A stretch of 64,000 bases of DNA from Druceiella hillmani (GCA_039881145.1 JAYKKI010000087.1:9168001-9232000), one strand, 5' to 3'. Positions 11,728 to 24,018 are shown, counted from the stretch's first letter. Notes: generated by a model not told the origin, from the sequence alone. Program-made: numbers and translations.

Positions 11728-12713
11728 TTCCCCTTCCCCTTCCCCTTCCCCTTCCCCTTCCCCTTCCCCTTCCCCTTCCCCTTCCCCTTCCCCTTCCCCT
11801 TCCCCTTCCCCTTCCCCTTCCCCTTCCCCTTCCCCTTCCCCTTCCCCTTCCCCTTCCCCTTCCCCTTCCCCTTCCCCTTCCCCTTCCCCTTCCCCTTCCC
11901 CTTCCCCTTCCCCTTCCCCTTCCCCTTCCCCTTCCCCTTCCCCTTCCCCTTCCCCTTCCCCTTCCCCTTCCCCTTCCCCTTCCCCTTCCCCTTCCCCTTC
12001 CCCTTCCCCTTCCCCTTCCCCTTCCCCTTCCCCTTCCCCTTCCCCTTCCCCTTCCCCTTCCCCTTCCCCTTCCCCTTCCCCTTCCCCTTCCCCTTCCCCT
12101 TCCCCTTCCCCTTCCCCTTCCCCTTCCCCTTCCCCTTCCCCTTCCCCTTCCCCTTCCCCTTCCCCTTCCCCTTCCCCTTCCCCTTCCCCTTCCCCTTCCC
12201 CTTCCCCTTCCCCTTCCCCTTCCCCTTCCCCTTCCCCTTCCCCTTCCCCTTCCCCTTCCCCTTCCCCTTCCCCTTCCCCTTCCCCTTCCCCTTCCCCTTC
12301 CCCTTCCCCTTCCCCTTCCCCTTCCCCTTCCCCTTCCCCTTCCCCTTCCCCTTCCCCTTCCCCTTCCCCTTCCCCTTCCCCTTCCCCTTCCCCTTCCCCT
12401 TCCCCTTCCCCTTCCCCTTCCCCTTCCCCTTCCCCTTCCCCTTCCCCTTCCCCTTCCCCTTCCCCTTCCCCTTCCCCTTCCCCTTCCCCTTCCCCTTCCC
12501 CTTCCCCTTCCCCTTCCCCTTCCCCTTCCCCTTCCCCTTCCCCTTCCCCTTCCCCTTCCCCTTCCCCTTCCCCTTCCCCTTCCCCTTCCCCTTCCCCTTC
12601 CCCTTCCCCTTCCCCTTCCCCTTCCCCTTCCCCTTCCCCTTCCCCTTCCCCTTCCCCTTCCCCTTCCCCTTCCCCTTCCCCTTCCCCTTCCCCTTCCCCT
12701 TCCCCTTCCCCTT
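11728..12713. repeat. (CCCCTT)n hexanucleotide array, about 164 units
   Basis: An array of 986 bp of CCCCTT without a single interruption that I can see, in a region otherwise close to 70% AT. The complementary strand is (AAGGGG)n, which can form stacked G-quadruplexes, and the C-rich strand can form i-motifs. The 353-codon Leu-Pro open frame across it is an artefact of the hexamer period. Its purity suggests recent expansion, or a collapsed or extended assembly of a long array. The unit is not the insect telomere repeat TTAGG. Confidence 0.98.
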
Positions 12714-13093
12714 AATCCAAATAAATTATGACCTTTCTATGAGCCTTTCTAGCCTCACATATTTATTCAAAAAATCTTTTAATGCTATTGATCCAGATTT
12801 CTTTAATTTTGTTTACTGACTTTAGATTATTTTTATTAAATTAAATTTTAGTATTTTACTGAGTTTTAATAAACTGATAAACTCTTCGTGAGCTAGACTG
12901 TTTCGTCAATTATCTTGCCTCCATAAAGGAAAAACTTGGAAGTTATTTTTGAAATCACATTTTTGCCGCCACTTTAATCAATTATATTTACCATTACAAG
13001 TTCCAACGCTTAATGACATATTTCTGAGAAAATAGCCAAAATGTTTATACAGGTGAATGAATTGTATCCTAACCGCGATATACGAAAAGCAAA

Positions 13094-13095
<2 letters not shown>
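12714..13095. other. AT-rich DNA, nothing recognised
   Basis: Plain sequence between the hexamer array and the next TA microsatellite. Confidence 0.4.

Positions 13096-13164
<69 letters not shown>
13096..13164. repeat. (TA)n microsatellite
   Basis: About 70 bp of TA with one TTT interruption, followed by CGTGTGTATG. Confidence 0.95.
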
Positions 13165-13165
<1 letters not shown>

Positions 13166-14159
13166 GTGTGTATGTATCTGGTTTTACTTCAAACGACTCT
13201 TTTCCTTCAAAAACTAGGTGTTAGGAACATAATTATTATTAAGAACAAAAATGTTTTTAAAATATGATAACATTACCTAATAACAAAATTTGTGAGTAAT
13301 AATGATGGTTATAAGTATGTATATATACTGCATATCCTTCGTTTTCAACCGGTGATTTTTATTTAACAAAATCTTCGTTGCACTATTGGGGAAATAGCTT
13401 TACTGAAATATATTTCAATAAACAAGTTTCACCACCATTTATTAAAAAGGATCAAAATAAATCTATTCGGATTTTCCATAGACCATAACATAGAATATAA
13501 TCGAGTGAAGTATTGATAATACTTACCGACACTTCACAGAAACCAGTCTTAAATGCATTGCACAAATTTTTCTAAGAGAGAAAATGATTTTTAAATAAAT
13601 TTTTTCGCTGTAAATGTAAAAATTGTACGGATATAGGACAAATATTGTTTGTTTCCGTTTAAATAATGGATTGTGGTGAGACTTTAATCATTAAAAAAAT
13701 TTGAAATGGGCATAGGAACTGTTTCAGAGGTATGAAGAGTCCAATTAGTAGAATTGGCCATATTGTGATGGTCGTGCAGTTTCTAGGAAATTAAATAGCA
13801 GCAGTAAAACAGTAACTATACCCAAATGATAAATTGAAGAAATTTAAGAAGTAAAATTATTTAAAGAAGAAAGACAAAATTACTATAAACGAAAATAGTT
13901 AAAAAAGAAAAAAAAATGGAAGTTAAAAATCTCCTTTGTCCAGTAATACGATAATAATGAAAAATTATGCTTATGTACTAATATTTTATATAATAATATA
14001 TATAATTTTATCTATCTATAACAGTTTTTGGTGGCTATATTATTATATATTGAATTTAGTAAAATTCCAGATTTATATTTCTAAAGTAAACTGCCTCTCA
14101 TATCACCTTGTTGGCAATTCAGTCCATAATCAGCATCTATCAATACATTAGTCTAGATT
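13165..14159. other. AT-rich DNA, possible flank of the MULE relic
   Basis: No readable protein. The part nearest 14160 would hold the C-terminal end or 3' flank of the Mutator-like relic, but I cannot see homology there. Confidence 0.3.
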
Positions 14160-14840
14160 TTTTTTCTTTTGTGGTTTTGAACGTAAAATTATTGAATATC
14201 TTTTTGATTCCACGCCCAATTAACTTGGTCGTAGGTTTTCCAAAAATAACTTCATCAACAACGAAATGAAACCATTGCGTATTAAAAGATATTATTGCCC
14301 CTATTCTTAAACATAAATATTTATCTTTAACTATTTTACGTGGACCGATAGGATAGCAAGTGTCTTTGGTTAATGCTAACAAGGCATTGCAATAATTTTA
14401 GAAAGGATGATTTTTGTATTTTATTTTTTTCGACTGTAGTATTTGCATATAGCTTTAAATCTAAAATAATTTTATAAGTACTGGAGTCACCATTAGAAAT
14501 AAATATTTCATAAATTAACTTTCTATCACGAAATAAATTTTTAAGCCTCTCTAAAAGTATAGTTGTCTCCATCGCGGTAGATGATCCTTCATGGTTTTTA
14601 AAGCAGATATGTTTTTGAGGAGTAAAGTTCTTATTTTTTCCTCAATACAAATTACACAATATTTATTTTGAACATCAGAATATGGTAATTTTTTTGTGCG
14701 AAAACCTACGATAGCAGCAGCATCGGAAAGAGCATTGCACTTTATTCTGTATGATCTTTTTTACCAATACCCATGCAATCGTTATAGTTAGTTGAGCGTC
14801 CATATTGCTAATAGACATTGCATAATTTGCCTCTTCCTTC
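14160..14840 (-). pseudogene. Mutator-like (MULE) transposase relic
   Basis: Reading the minus strand from about 14840 downward gives, across several frames, KRSYRIKCNALSDAAAIVGF, then KNKY-type NKYCVIC, then CFKNHEGSSTAMETTILLE, then NGDSSTYKIIL with a following VEK, then ALTKDTCYPIG and CLRIGA. This order and these motifs match the core of the Mutator-like transposases common in arthropods, where GDGDSSVY, the NKYCxxC pair and CFKNWxGSS are hallmark blocks. The first Asp of GDGD is Asn here. A stop before KRSY and at least three frameshifts interrupt it, so it is inactive. The N-terminal zinc domain and the C-terminus are missing or unreadable. I saw no terminal inverted repeats. Confidence 0.85.
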
Positions 14841-16111
14841 GCGGTATGTCACGGACCACGTTCTAAAATTATTTGCTACCAGTCACATAAATGATTATGA
14901 AGACGACTCTAAAGCTATCTTTGGAACATCTAAATTGGCTGATATAAATTTCGGTTGATGTTCTCCTTAAATCCTATTCCACATAATAAAAACAGTCATC
15001 TATTTTAATAATTTTCAAAATATACACATCAAGTATTTCATAAGGTATTTTTAATGTTACCATTGATTTTAAAGAGTCTAATATAATTATTTATTTTAAA
15101 AAATTTATATGTCATAATATATTTAAATAATTAATTTTATTCAACGAGAACAAGTTAACTCAATAATAACAAGAAAAGGTGAGAGGAAAATTAAAATAGA
15201 ATTTGAGTTAGTCATTACCTAATATTTTGTTTTCCAAGTTCTAATATACTCCGCATTTTAGCTTTTTTGATAAATGGTTTTTTTACGTGAACCATCTGCA
15301 AAATTTATATGAAATTAAATATAAAATCCCAGGAATTGGCAATCTGAAATTACGAATACGTACAATTAATTTTATTATACAAGTTTTTGGCCACGAAAAA
15401 TATGAAAAACCAATTCAAAAATGTTATATTGAATTAAAAATAATTTTAAAAATTGGGTGAGTTGAATTTGTGTTTATTAAATAAATATAACAGGTATCGA
15501 AATGTTGCCTAACTTAAAAGATAATTATGCTCTTGATATAGTGAATGTAGCTCTTTATGTAAATTAGCGTCATGGTTGAGATTAGGCATTCTAATATATA
15601 CAAACCTGTTTCAAATTAGATGACTGGCAACTATATTAATAGAGTTGTTTCTAAATGCTGCCACTATTTAATTGTATAGAGAATGAATGTATCTTTCTAA
15701 TGATATATAATTAATGAACATGTGTTGCGTATTTCTTTATATAGCATCTCTAATTATGGCTGTATCGGCATAATTTGCGTGATGGCCCCTTAACTCGGAA
15801 TTTCACGTGCGTATATAGTTCCGATGACAGCATAATAAAATTAATTCGTTGATGTGATTAAGAATAAGATAACACAAAAGGATACTCGTCAGTAGCAAGC
15901 CCATCGGGTTTGGACTCCTTTTATTTATCTTTCAATGTAAATTCTCCCAAGATAATACCAGTAATTTAAGGAAGGCGTCAGTACGAAACATATAAGAAAT
16001 GGGCGACACCTGGTTTAGTAAATACAGAGGATGTGGTGTCATTTTTCATTCCTAGTCCAATATTGATAGCAGTCAACGTGAATAGCCAACACTCTCATTC
16101 AATGGCTGGTA
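14841..16111. other. AT-rich DNA, nothing recognised
   Basis: The 14841-15000 part may hold more of the MULE N-terminal region, but no frame gives readable homology. A GC-richer patch at 15770-16090 is unassigned. Confidence 0.3.
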
Positions 16112-16690
16112 TTGAATATATTTGGCGTTAATTTTGTAGAAATTAATTTTTCACAATTAAAACAACAGCATTTATATATTATAAAAAATAATAGCGAGAG
16201 CCGGGTTTGTGTGGGTTTTACCACTGCTCACGTTAGTGAGTTTATTGTAGGGGAGCGGTGTAGGTTTTATTATACTTCCGAAAGTTATACAATATACAAT
16301 TATTTTAGTGAGGGTAATAAAATAAATTGAGGTTATTCTATGAGGTTATACAATGTAAATGTTCCGGAGTGTGTAATAAAATTAAATGGATATTATTCTC
16401 AGTAATATAATTATACAATAGCAAGGGTATCTGAAAGTTAGAACAAGGTTATACCACTAATTATACATATCTCCCGTTTTATTAATTTTTTTTTGTTCTT
16501 TAATTATTTATTTTGCTTTCAAATTTTTTTTTGTTATTTTTATATTTAGATATGTAGCTGGGCTGAAACAATTTGAAGTGTACTGTAGTATCAATGTTGT
16601 CTAACTATATAATATATGTCTAGAAAATATTAAGTATGGGTGACGATATTATATTTAGTTATTATTTATTATGTTATTAATATTTTATCT
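16112..16690 (-). mobile_element. PLE 3' UTR and terminal fragment lacking the hammerhead-like part (copy 3)
   Basis: The reverse complement aligns along its length with 48630-49060 plus the last ~45 bp of the element at 49185-49230. Shared landmarks are the coding end AACTAAATA, TTCTAGACATA, GATACT.CAGT.CACTT, AACCTTGTTC, GCTATTGT and the run from CTCCCCTACAATAAACTCAC through GTGGG to the 3' end. Compared with that copy, about 110-130 bp carrying the ribozyme-like segment is deleted between GCTGTTG and TTTTAATTGTG. The coding end at about 16690 is degenerate, and nothing readable as GIY-YIG lies beyond it. The 72-codon plus-strand frame here is a shadow. Confidence 0.85.
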
Positions 16691-16890
16691 GCATGGCATC
16701 ATGATGGGGCTTACGTGAGTGGGGCGCACCTGGTCGAACCAATGGATCGACCTTCATCCCTTTGCTCTTTCATTTTTCCTTTACCTTTGAGCTGCCTAGA
16801 GAATTTCAGCTGCATTGCTAAAATAAAAGGTGGTAATCTGGAATTAATTAATTAATGATTAAATTTTCCACACTGTGACAATATTTTTTA

Positions 16891-16930
16891 GAATATGAGT
16901 AATGTATTCGAAAAAACATTACTCATATTC
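16891..16930. repeat. Perfect 15-bp stem hairpin
   Basis: GAATATGAGTAATGT (16891-16905) pairs perfectly with 16916-16930 across a 10-nt loop. No terminator context is meaningful in this genome type. It may be the end of a small inverted-repeat element. Confidence 0.7.
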
Positions 16931-17437
16931 AAAAAAGTATTTAAAGGAAAATAGAGGGTAGAATGGTAGTGATATTAATTATTGAAGGAATATATGATAA
17001 TATCTATCAAAATTAACGTATAAGCAATATAAATTCCATTAACTAACACACACTTTAATTTGAATCTACTCATCAAATAACTTAAATAAATTATCATAGA
17101 TAAAATCCAGTATCAAGCGACAATTTCATTTTGATAATTATAATTTATATAATTTCTTAAAAATAACATTATTCTATTATTTCGAGATTAGTTTTGTAAA
17201 ATCCAATGTGTTTTAAACGTGAGGAATCTTTTTCCATTGCAAAAGAGTATAAAAGAGAAGAGGGTTGTTAAAAATTATTGAAACATTAATTTTGCTAATT
17301 AAAATGTTATAGGATATAATTCAAATTACAAATTTTTTCTTATGCATATTTTTCAATATAATATATGTTAAAAATTTATTTATTACATCATTAATTGTTA
17401 CAATTATCCAAAACAAACTAAGTTCACAAATCATTAA
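16931..17437. other. AT-rich DNA, nothing recognised
   Basis: No coding or repeat signal beyond simple A/T sequence. Confidence 0.4.

Positions 17438-17495
<58 letters not shown>
17438..17495. repeat. (TA)n microsatellite
   Basis: TA repeats with a single CA interruption near the start. Confidence 0.95.
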
Positions 17496-17499
<4 letters not shown>

Positions 17500-19311
17500 G
17501 CGGAAGATTTAACAAGTATCACGAGGTAATATTGTAAACTTGTAAACAAATACAGTGTCAGCAATTGTATAGTTTTCAAGTAAATTTCTTTTTTCTAACC
17601 CTCAAATACACTAACATATTGGATTCGAGAATGTTATTTTTTATCACCACATATACTTGTAGTATATCAATGCGAGCTATTTTTTGCAAGTATATTGTGG
17701 ATGAAATAGATCCGTCTTTAAATAATTTTAGTGTCAAAAATGTTTTTCATTTAAATACACGGATAAAAAGAAATTGCATTTTAATATTATGTTTAAACCG
17801 TGAGCAACGTTCACGTCCTGCATCGACAACCGCCATATACGAGGATTTATGCTCTTATCGTAATTATCACTTCATTCAATATATATAGTTAAATTTTGTT
17901 TACGATCTCTAAGCAATTAGATTTGTCGTATTAAAATATACGTCAGTATAGTTTCCACATTATTTCTTCTGTAACTAGGCAAATATTTTGAAATAGACAG
18001 CTAAATGAGTTAGTTTTATATGCGACAAACATAATTACGACTAATTGTAAACTAATTTATATTTTATATTGTAGCTAACGCCCATGGCGAACAGAAAGGT
18101 AAATAAAAAAACAGTCGAAATTTTGCAAAATCGTCCTTTTGGGCTTTTAGTTGACCCGAGACACACCCTTGTTAAAAAATATTCAATTCACACACTCGTA
18201 GATTCGATGGACATCCGTTTTGTATACGATTTCATATAAAATTTACTTTCATAATTATTTCATATTCAAATCTTTCATGTTCAATTTTTTTTCAGATTAT
18301 ATTAAAATATGAACTTACTTTCTGGAAAAAACCAGTGAATAATAAAATAATGTTCTTCTAAAGCTTACACGTAGCTACGATACAATACTTTTTAACCAGT
18401 TTAATTTCACTTTGCTTGTACACATTATACTGATATAATATTTACTCAGAAAAAAAGTAAATACTAACAAACCCCAACTAATATTGTAGTAAAAACTTGT
18501 AATGAATTCAATGTATTCGGCAAAATATGTTCATTTCTACAACAATAAACAACAATTTACTCACCATTGCATCTATTTAAGCAAGAATATTATTAAAACA
18601 AAATTAACACAGACACAGTAAGAAAGCAAATAGGATTAAATAATTTTAATGCATATTTTGAGTGAAAATAAGGCACACGCACGACGCCGCGCCGCGACGA
18701 TTTCCAACTCGACTAATTATTCAGATGTAATTTGAAAGTTCCTTAATGTCTTAATAAAATTAAATATGACACAATGTTCTTGTTAATAAATTGTGACTTT
18801 GATTTCCGTCACGTTGTTAGAGAATATAGTTACGAAGCGGAAGATTCGGTTAAACCAAAACAAAGTTGGTTAACTAATTTTCATATCAATTTTAACATCT
18901 AAAGATGGATATAGAATTAGTATTTGTCTAAACCTCTTGAAAGATTAGAGTTAAGTAGTTACGTATATTTCTTGAAATTATCGTTGCAAATTACCTAATT
19001 TTATTTAAAGTTCTATCTAGAGTTTTGGCAATTTGCTTTTCATGGTGAAAAACAAATGGTAACCAAGAAAATAAGACTTAAATTAAAAAATGGAAAATAA
19101 AATTTTAAACTCCAATTTAAAACACGTATCCGCTGATACTTCATTTACTGAAATGCGTGAAAAAAAATGTTTGCCCCATACTTTAAATGTATGAGGAAGG
19201 TGTTTTAAAAAAACATTATTTTTAATATCCTGTTACACGTTATTTGAGACCTCTATAAAATATAAAATATTTTGTTTCTTTTGTAGAAAAAAAAACAAAA
19301 ACTTTTCACTC
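17496..19311. other. AT-rich DNA, no gene assigned
   Basis: A 107-codon plus-strand frame at 17565-17888 has no recognisable domain. A 24-nt segment at 18075-18098 is bordered by AG and GT and is discussed as a possible micro-exon. A short GC-rich spike (CGCACGACGCCGCGCCGCGA) lies near 18680. Confidence 0.3.
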
Positions 19312-19440
19312 CAGCTTAATAATAACACGTATTATTAAGTTTTTATTATTCTAGGAAGTTCATATTAAGTATGACTTATGAAGAATAAAGTTTTGTTTCA
19401 AATGAGGTAAGAAACATTCTATGCGCAAGCCAGACGCGTA
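19312..19440 (+). repeat. Dispersed repeat, copy A (pair with 30683-30806)
   Basis: Shared landmarks in order are GTATTATTAA, a CTAG(A/G)A block, TGACTTATGA.GAATAAAGT and a GAGCCA/GCCAGA..TACT block. Divergence is high (about 70% identity by eye). The family is unknown. Confidence 0.5.
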
Positions 19441-20472
19441 CTATGCCGTTTTTTTTATTATGAAATTTTAAAGAAACGCATATCAAGAGTGTCCAGTAAC
19501 ATAATTTAAAAGTAATTTTTTAATGGCTTTCGAACTAGTAATTTAATTAATTTAATTCTTTTTACCTACATCGTTGCAAACTAACAAAGGAATAAACACA
19601 AAAAGAGAGTTTTATATATATTTCTTACGATTAAACAAAAAAACAAATAAAACAAGTATAAACTGGAAACCTAAATATCAATGATTCGAAGCGACGTAAA
19701 TTTCCAAATAACTTCTAAAATTAATTATTCAAAAAATATAAAAAATTTCATGATACCATGTGCACAAGCTAATGATCGCTCTCATTCCCTATCCACTAGA
19801 AAATAGAATGTGGCGGCATAGTCAATTTAATTAAAAATCGAACGAATATTTCTGTGAATAAAATTTTCTTTTTTCATTAAAAAAGACAAAATCGTCTGTC
19901 ATTTTTTCTCATTGGTTTCTCCCGTTAGAAATCTCTTTTAATAATAATGTTGAAACTTTCTCTGGAGAGTATTTGTTGTGAAAAGCGGTAAACTTTGCAG
20001 ACAAGGAACTTATTTTTAATTGGAAATTTTCCTTATAGAGGAAATTTAAATAAATTTCCTTGGTCAGAAAATACCTAAGATATTTTAACGAAAATATTCT
20101 TAATATAATGATGATTAAGAGGAAAGTTTCTAAAAAAACGAAAATGCGAATTGTGCAGATTCTATCTTTAAAATAGTTATTCATTCAGTAAAATTACCGC
20201 TATCAATAATTTTATTTTGTTTTCAATATTTAATAATGTGGTTACGCAATATTCATATGGTTATAAAATTGTGTAAAAACTAATTTTAATTTTATTTCCA
20301 CTACTTATCAGTTAAGAGCTCAGGACTGTAAATAAAGCTAAATGTAACTCTAATAAATTGAATCGTATGCATTCCTGCCACTACGTTAGGATGTTTGGCA
20401 CAAACAAGCAAGTGTAAATGTAATTAAAAGTTTCACTTACGCTTGCAAAGTCGAGATACAGTATTCTAATCA

Positions 20473-20652
20473 CACACATGCACCCACATACATACATATA
20501 TACATAGACACACACAGATACGCGCGCGTGTGTGTGTGTGAGCGCGTGTGCGTGCGTGCGTGGGTGCGTACATGCGTGCTGGCTTGCGTGAGTGCTTGCG
20601 TGCGTGTGTTTATGTGAGTGTGTGTGTTTGTGTCCGCGTGCGGGTGCGCTTA
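20473..20652. repeat. CA/TG and CG alternating purine-pyrimidine tract
   Basis: A CA-rich part (20473-20517) turns into a CGCGCGCG centre and then a long TG/GCGTG-rich part, so the tract is roughly an inverted repeat of CA and TG. Alternating purine-pyrimidine DNA with CG steps is the type most prone to Z-DNA. It is the most GC-rich native stretch of the window apart from the hexamer array. Confidence 0.9.
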
Positions 20653-23210
20653 CGTAATAATAATTATAATAATTTTAATTTGATTTAATGTATGTTAATT
20701 GGCACATATTGTGCATGTGTCCCTTTCGGGATGATAATAAGACTTTTATACTTCAAAATTTCAAATGTGATGAATGTTATTAGTGCTTAATGAAGATATT
20801 AACATATGTTGTAAAGCGGAAAAATATATATTAGATGAGAAATATACTGAAAACAGTGGGAAAACTATTTAACTTGTGAGATTGCAATGAAACGCACCCT
20901 AATTAAAAAATTGATTTGCACTTAGATATTCGATGCCAAACAAAAAAGCACTTTCCGCATAACAGCTGCAATACCGTTTACCTTGTCTATGCTCGTGTTC
21001 AGGTTGCTCATATAAGGCCTCATGAGCATGAAGCATATCAGTTTAATCTTCTCTTTACTTCAAAAGTGTAGATGTCTAGAACTATGTTTTATGTTTTTTT
21101 TTAGTTTTAATAAACATTCTACCAGTCTGAATTATTTCAGATTTTTCGGCTTGCAAAACTTGAGGATATATTATGATTGTTTCACAAGTTTTGATCATAA
21201 TTATGCAGTTCAAAATATAAAGGAAAATGTTTTAGAATTACATACATACAGGCAATTACTTTTATATTCCACTTGTTGCCTTGGTTTTAAATTTTAACAC
21301 TCGTTTGAGCTCAATTTTGAATAAAAATAAAATTATGCAAACATTCCTCTTACTGGGCCTATATTGTTTATTATATACATAAGCAAGTGCCATAACGAAA
21401 TACAACAATAATACTTGCCGGAAAAAAACAACCAGTATATGTGGACAGACACCAAAATCTTGCTATTGAGGTTTCTTTTTACCTTTTAGGTAAAGAACTT
21501 TTACCCATCTCTTTTACTAATTTCATTTTGAATCATGTGAGATGATTTTGTTAACTTGATTCAACATGTCACGTATGGATGCTAAAAATAAAAGTCAATA
21601 TCTTTCGTTCGGTGGTCATTGTGTAGTATTATCAGACACTTCTTCAGTAGATCAAGCCACTGTTCGAAACTGTACTTCATTTAAACTGACGATTAACAAT
21701 ATCCTTAGAGTTTTCATAGATTAATTTTGGAAAAAGACAATATCATTTCGGCAAAAAAAAACTTTTAGCCAATTCTACAATGACTCAGTTTTTAAAGAAA
21801 CCAATACCTCCTATTACTTAGGAGGAACATTACATAGACGGATTACTCGAAACATTCATGTGATATAGTACACTTAATAATGCAAAATAGTTAATAAAAC
21901 TACAAAGTGACAAATCAAGCAATATTTATTAAAAATTGCGTACTAGTTGTTGATTAACCCATTTCTAAAATACCAGAATGAAGCTAGATCACCGCCATAT
22001 TAATTATCACAAGTAAGAATAACATCGTGCTAAATAATTCTAATATGTAAGAGTATAATTCTATACACATTATATTATTTATTAGAAACTCTTGGTCTGA
22101 CATAAGAATTTTTCTGAAAAATGTGGCATTTCGTCGACAGAATCAGCTTCCTCAGTATCTAGCAAAATATCTCTTACCATTCACTGTGAACCAGCTACAG
22201 GGTAAAACTACCATCTTTCGAAATACGTCTTATTAGAGACTAAACTGAAATAACCTGAAACTTTCAAACTACCCATAACTATTTAGAATAAGGATGACTT
22301 CATGTGTATGTAAATTTTTCGTTCATACCTGGTAGGGCAAGAAACAAGAGTCACCGCTTCCAAGGGTATTTGCTTTTGGAGAATTCTAAGGAATTACAAT
22401 TTAAATTTGACTGCATTACAATATCTAGCTGCTTTACTAGAAAAATGCAGGTTCTTTTTCTCTAAGCAATATTCCTTATTTACTGTCAAGCTGCCTTCCA
22501 TATATCCTCTCACAATACGCAAAGTTTTACAAAAAATTGTGAAACGCGGGAATATTCATACACGTTTCCCGATAACTGAGATTAAAAACTTACGCGTGGA
22601 TGCTGTAAACTTAATAGATCCCTATATCTTATTACACGTATACAATGTACTGAAACAACTAAAAATCTGACTGCGTTAGAAAATTGTCTACTTCGACTAA
22701 CAACTTAGTTTAGCTTCCTTTAACATAGTTAACACCAAATAAACTGTGATGTATGGGTAACCCAAACAACATATCGGAAAACTCACGACTAGTAACAGAT
22801 AATTGTAATATTTTAAAAGAGCCATCTCTGATTACCATTCCTCATTGAAACCCATCTCCATTTACCAATAAGTCACCAGAGAGCCGCACCGCCTACGGCC
22901 TTAGCTAGTAACAGAAATGTTTAATGCAATGACGTATTTTGTTATTTTCACCTCGACAATTTAAATATTTCATTAAAATCATACCATAAAGAATAATTGT
23001 ACAATCCCAAAGCAATAAATAAATATTAAATACAAGACATAGTGTCACTATTATCAATTATAATTAACATTTTCACTCTTTAAAATGTAATATGAAATAT
23101 TGAGTTTCCAGTCTGCATTTCATACTATATTTTAAATAGCAAACATTGATTTATTGATACTTTTAGGAACAGAGTAATATTCCAAGTGTACGTTAGGTCA
23201 CTCATTGATT
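20653..23210. other. AT-rich DNA, no gene assigned
   Basis: Frames at 21022-21297 and 22407-22670 show no recognisable domain. A GC-richer patch occurs at 22830-22920. No repeats stand out. Confidence 0.3.
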
Positions 23211-23389
23211 GAATATATTTGGCTTTAATTATGTGGCGTAATCTTTGCTAATAGCTTACCTGAAGATGTTGTAATACAACGAAACCTAGGTCGTGGTAAA
23301 GAACTTAAAGAAGGTAGAACTCTACAGTACGTAGTTTCATTTAATCGTGAATAATGAATTTCTACAAAATTAACGCCAAATATATTCAA
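23211..23389 (+). mobile_element. PLE hairpin with both outer ends (copy 4)
   Basis: The left end is GAATATATTTGGC with most of its arm deleted (jump after GTGGCG at about 23243). The right arm is nearly complete: TCTTTGCTAATA, CTGAAGA, GTTGTAATACAAC, GAAACCTAGGTCGTGG, the CTACGTAGTTTC-type block and the 3' end AACGCCAAATATATTC. Both outer termini are therefore the family 3' end in opposite orientation, unlike copies 1, 5 and 6, where one arm is truncated. No target-site duplication is clear. Confidence 0.85.
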
Positions 23390-23949
23390 CTCTTTTTATT
23401 TCTTTATATAATGGCTTTTAAACAAATCATTAAAATAGATATTTAAGTCATAATAAAAATGTATCTTTCATATTTGTAGGACTTGGTATTTGAGATTGTG
23501 TATTAATATATCAACAACTTGAACTTAACGCCAAAGTGAAGTTTGCTATATGTTTGTTAAAATGCAAAGTTTGGTAACTAGTAATAAGTTGTATAGTTTA
23601 CATTTTCACAGATGAATCATCATTATAAAAATTTAATCTCCTGTGAGCGTTCAATTTAACTGCAGACAGAGAAAATTAAAATAATACGAGGACAGAAAGT
23701 ACGTCCTTGAACACTGTAACTTCAAATTAACTTTATTAGATTCTTAGATATTTCATTGTGAGAACGGTAATTCAAAAGTTTGCTTTTGCCAATTTGTTAC
23801 AATTTGATTTTTTCTTATCTCTAATTAAGAACTTCCCATCTTTCGACCTTTCTGTTGACTTTTTTTTTCTTTATAGCAAATCTTCGTGAATTTTCTTCAT
23901 ACTCATATATCGAATAGATATCAAAACACGTCGACACTGCGACCTCGGT

Positions 23950-24018
23950 ACATTTGGACAATTGAATAATTCACATTTGGATAATTTAATAATTCATTCG
24001 GATAAGGTTTTGATAATA
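23950..24018. repeat. 23-bp tandem repeat, about 3 units
   Basis: Units at 23950-23972 and 23973-23995 share ACATTTGGA.AATT.AATAATTC. A third, diverged unit begins ATTCGGATAA. Confidence 0.7.

Noticed and set aside
11670..12731. 353-codon Leu-Pro open frame
   Set aside because: It is only the translation of the CCCCTT hexamer array.
16640..16855. Peptide GAHLVEP, resembling an insulin B-chain phrase
   Set aside because: The rest of the frame has no insulin cysteine pattern and overlaps the end of a PLE 3' region; a chance match.
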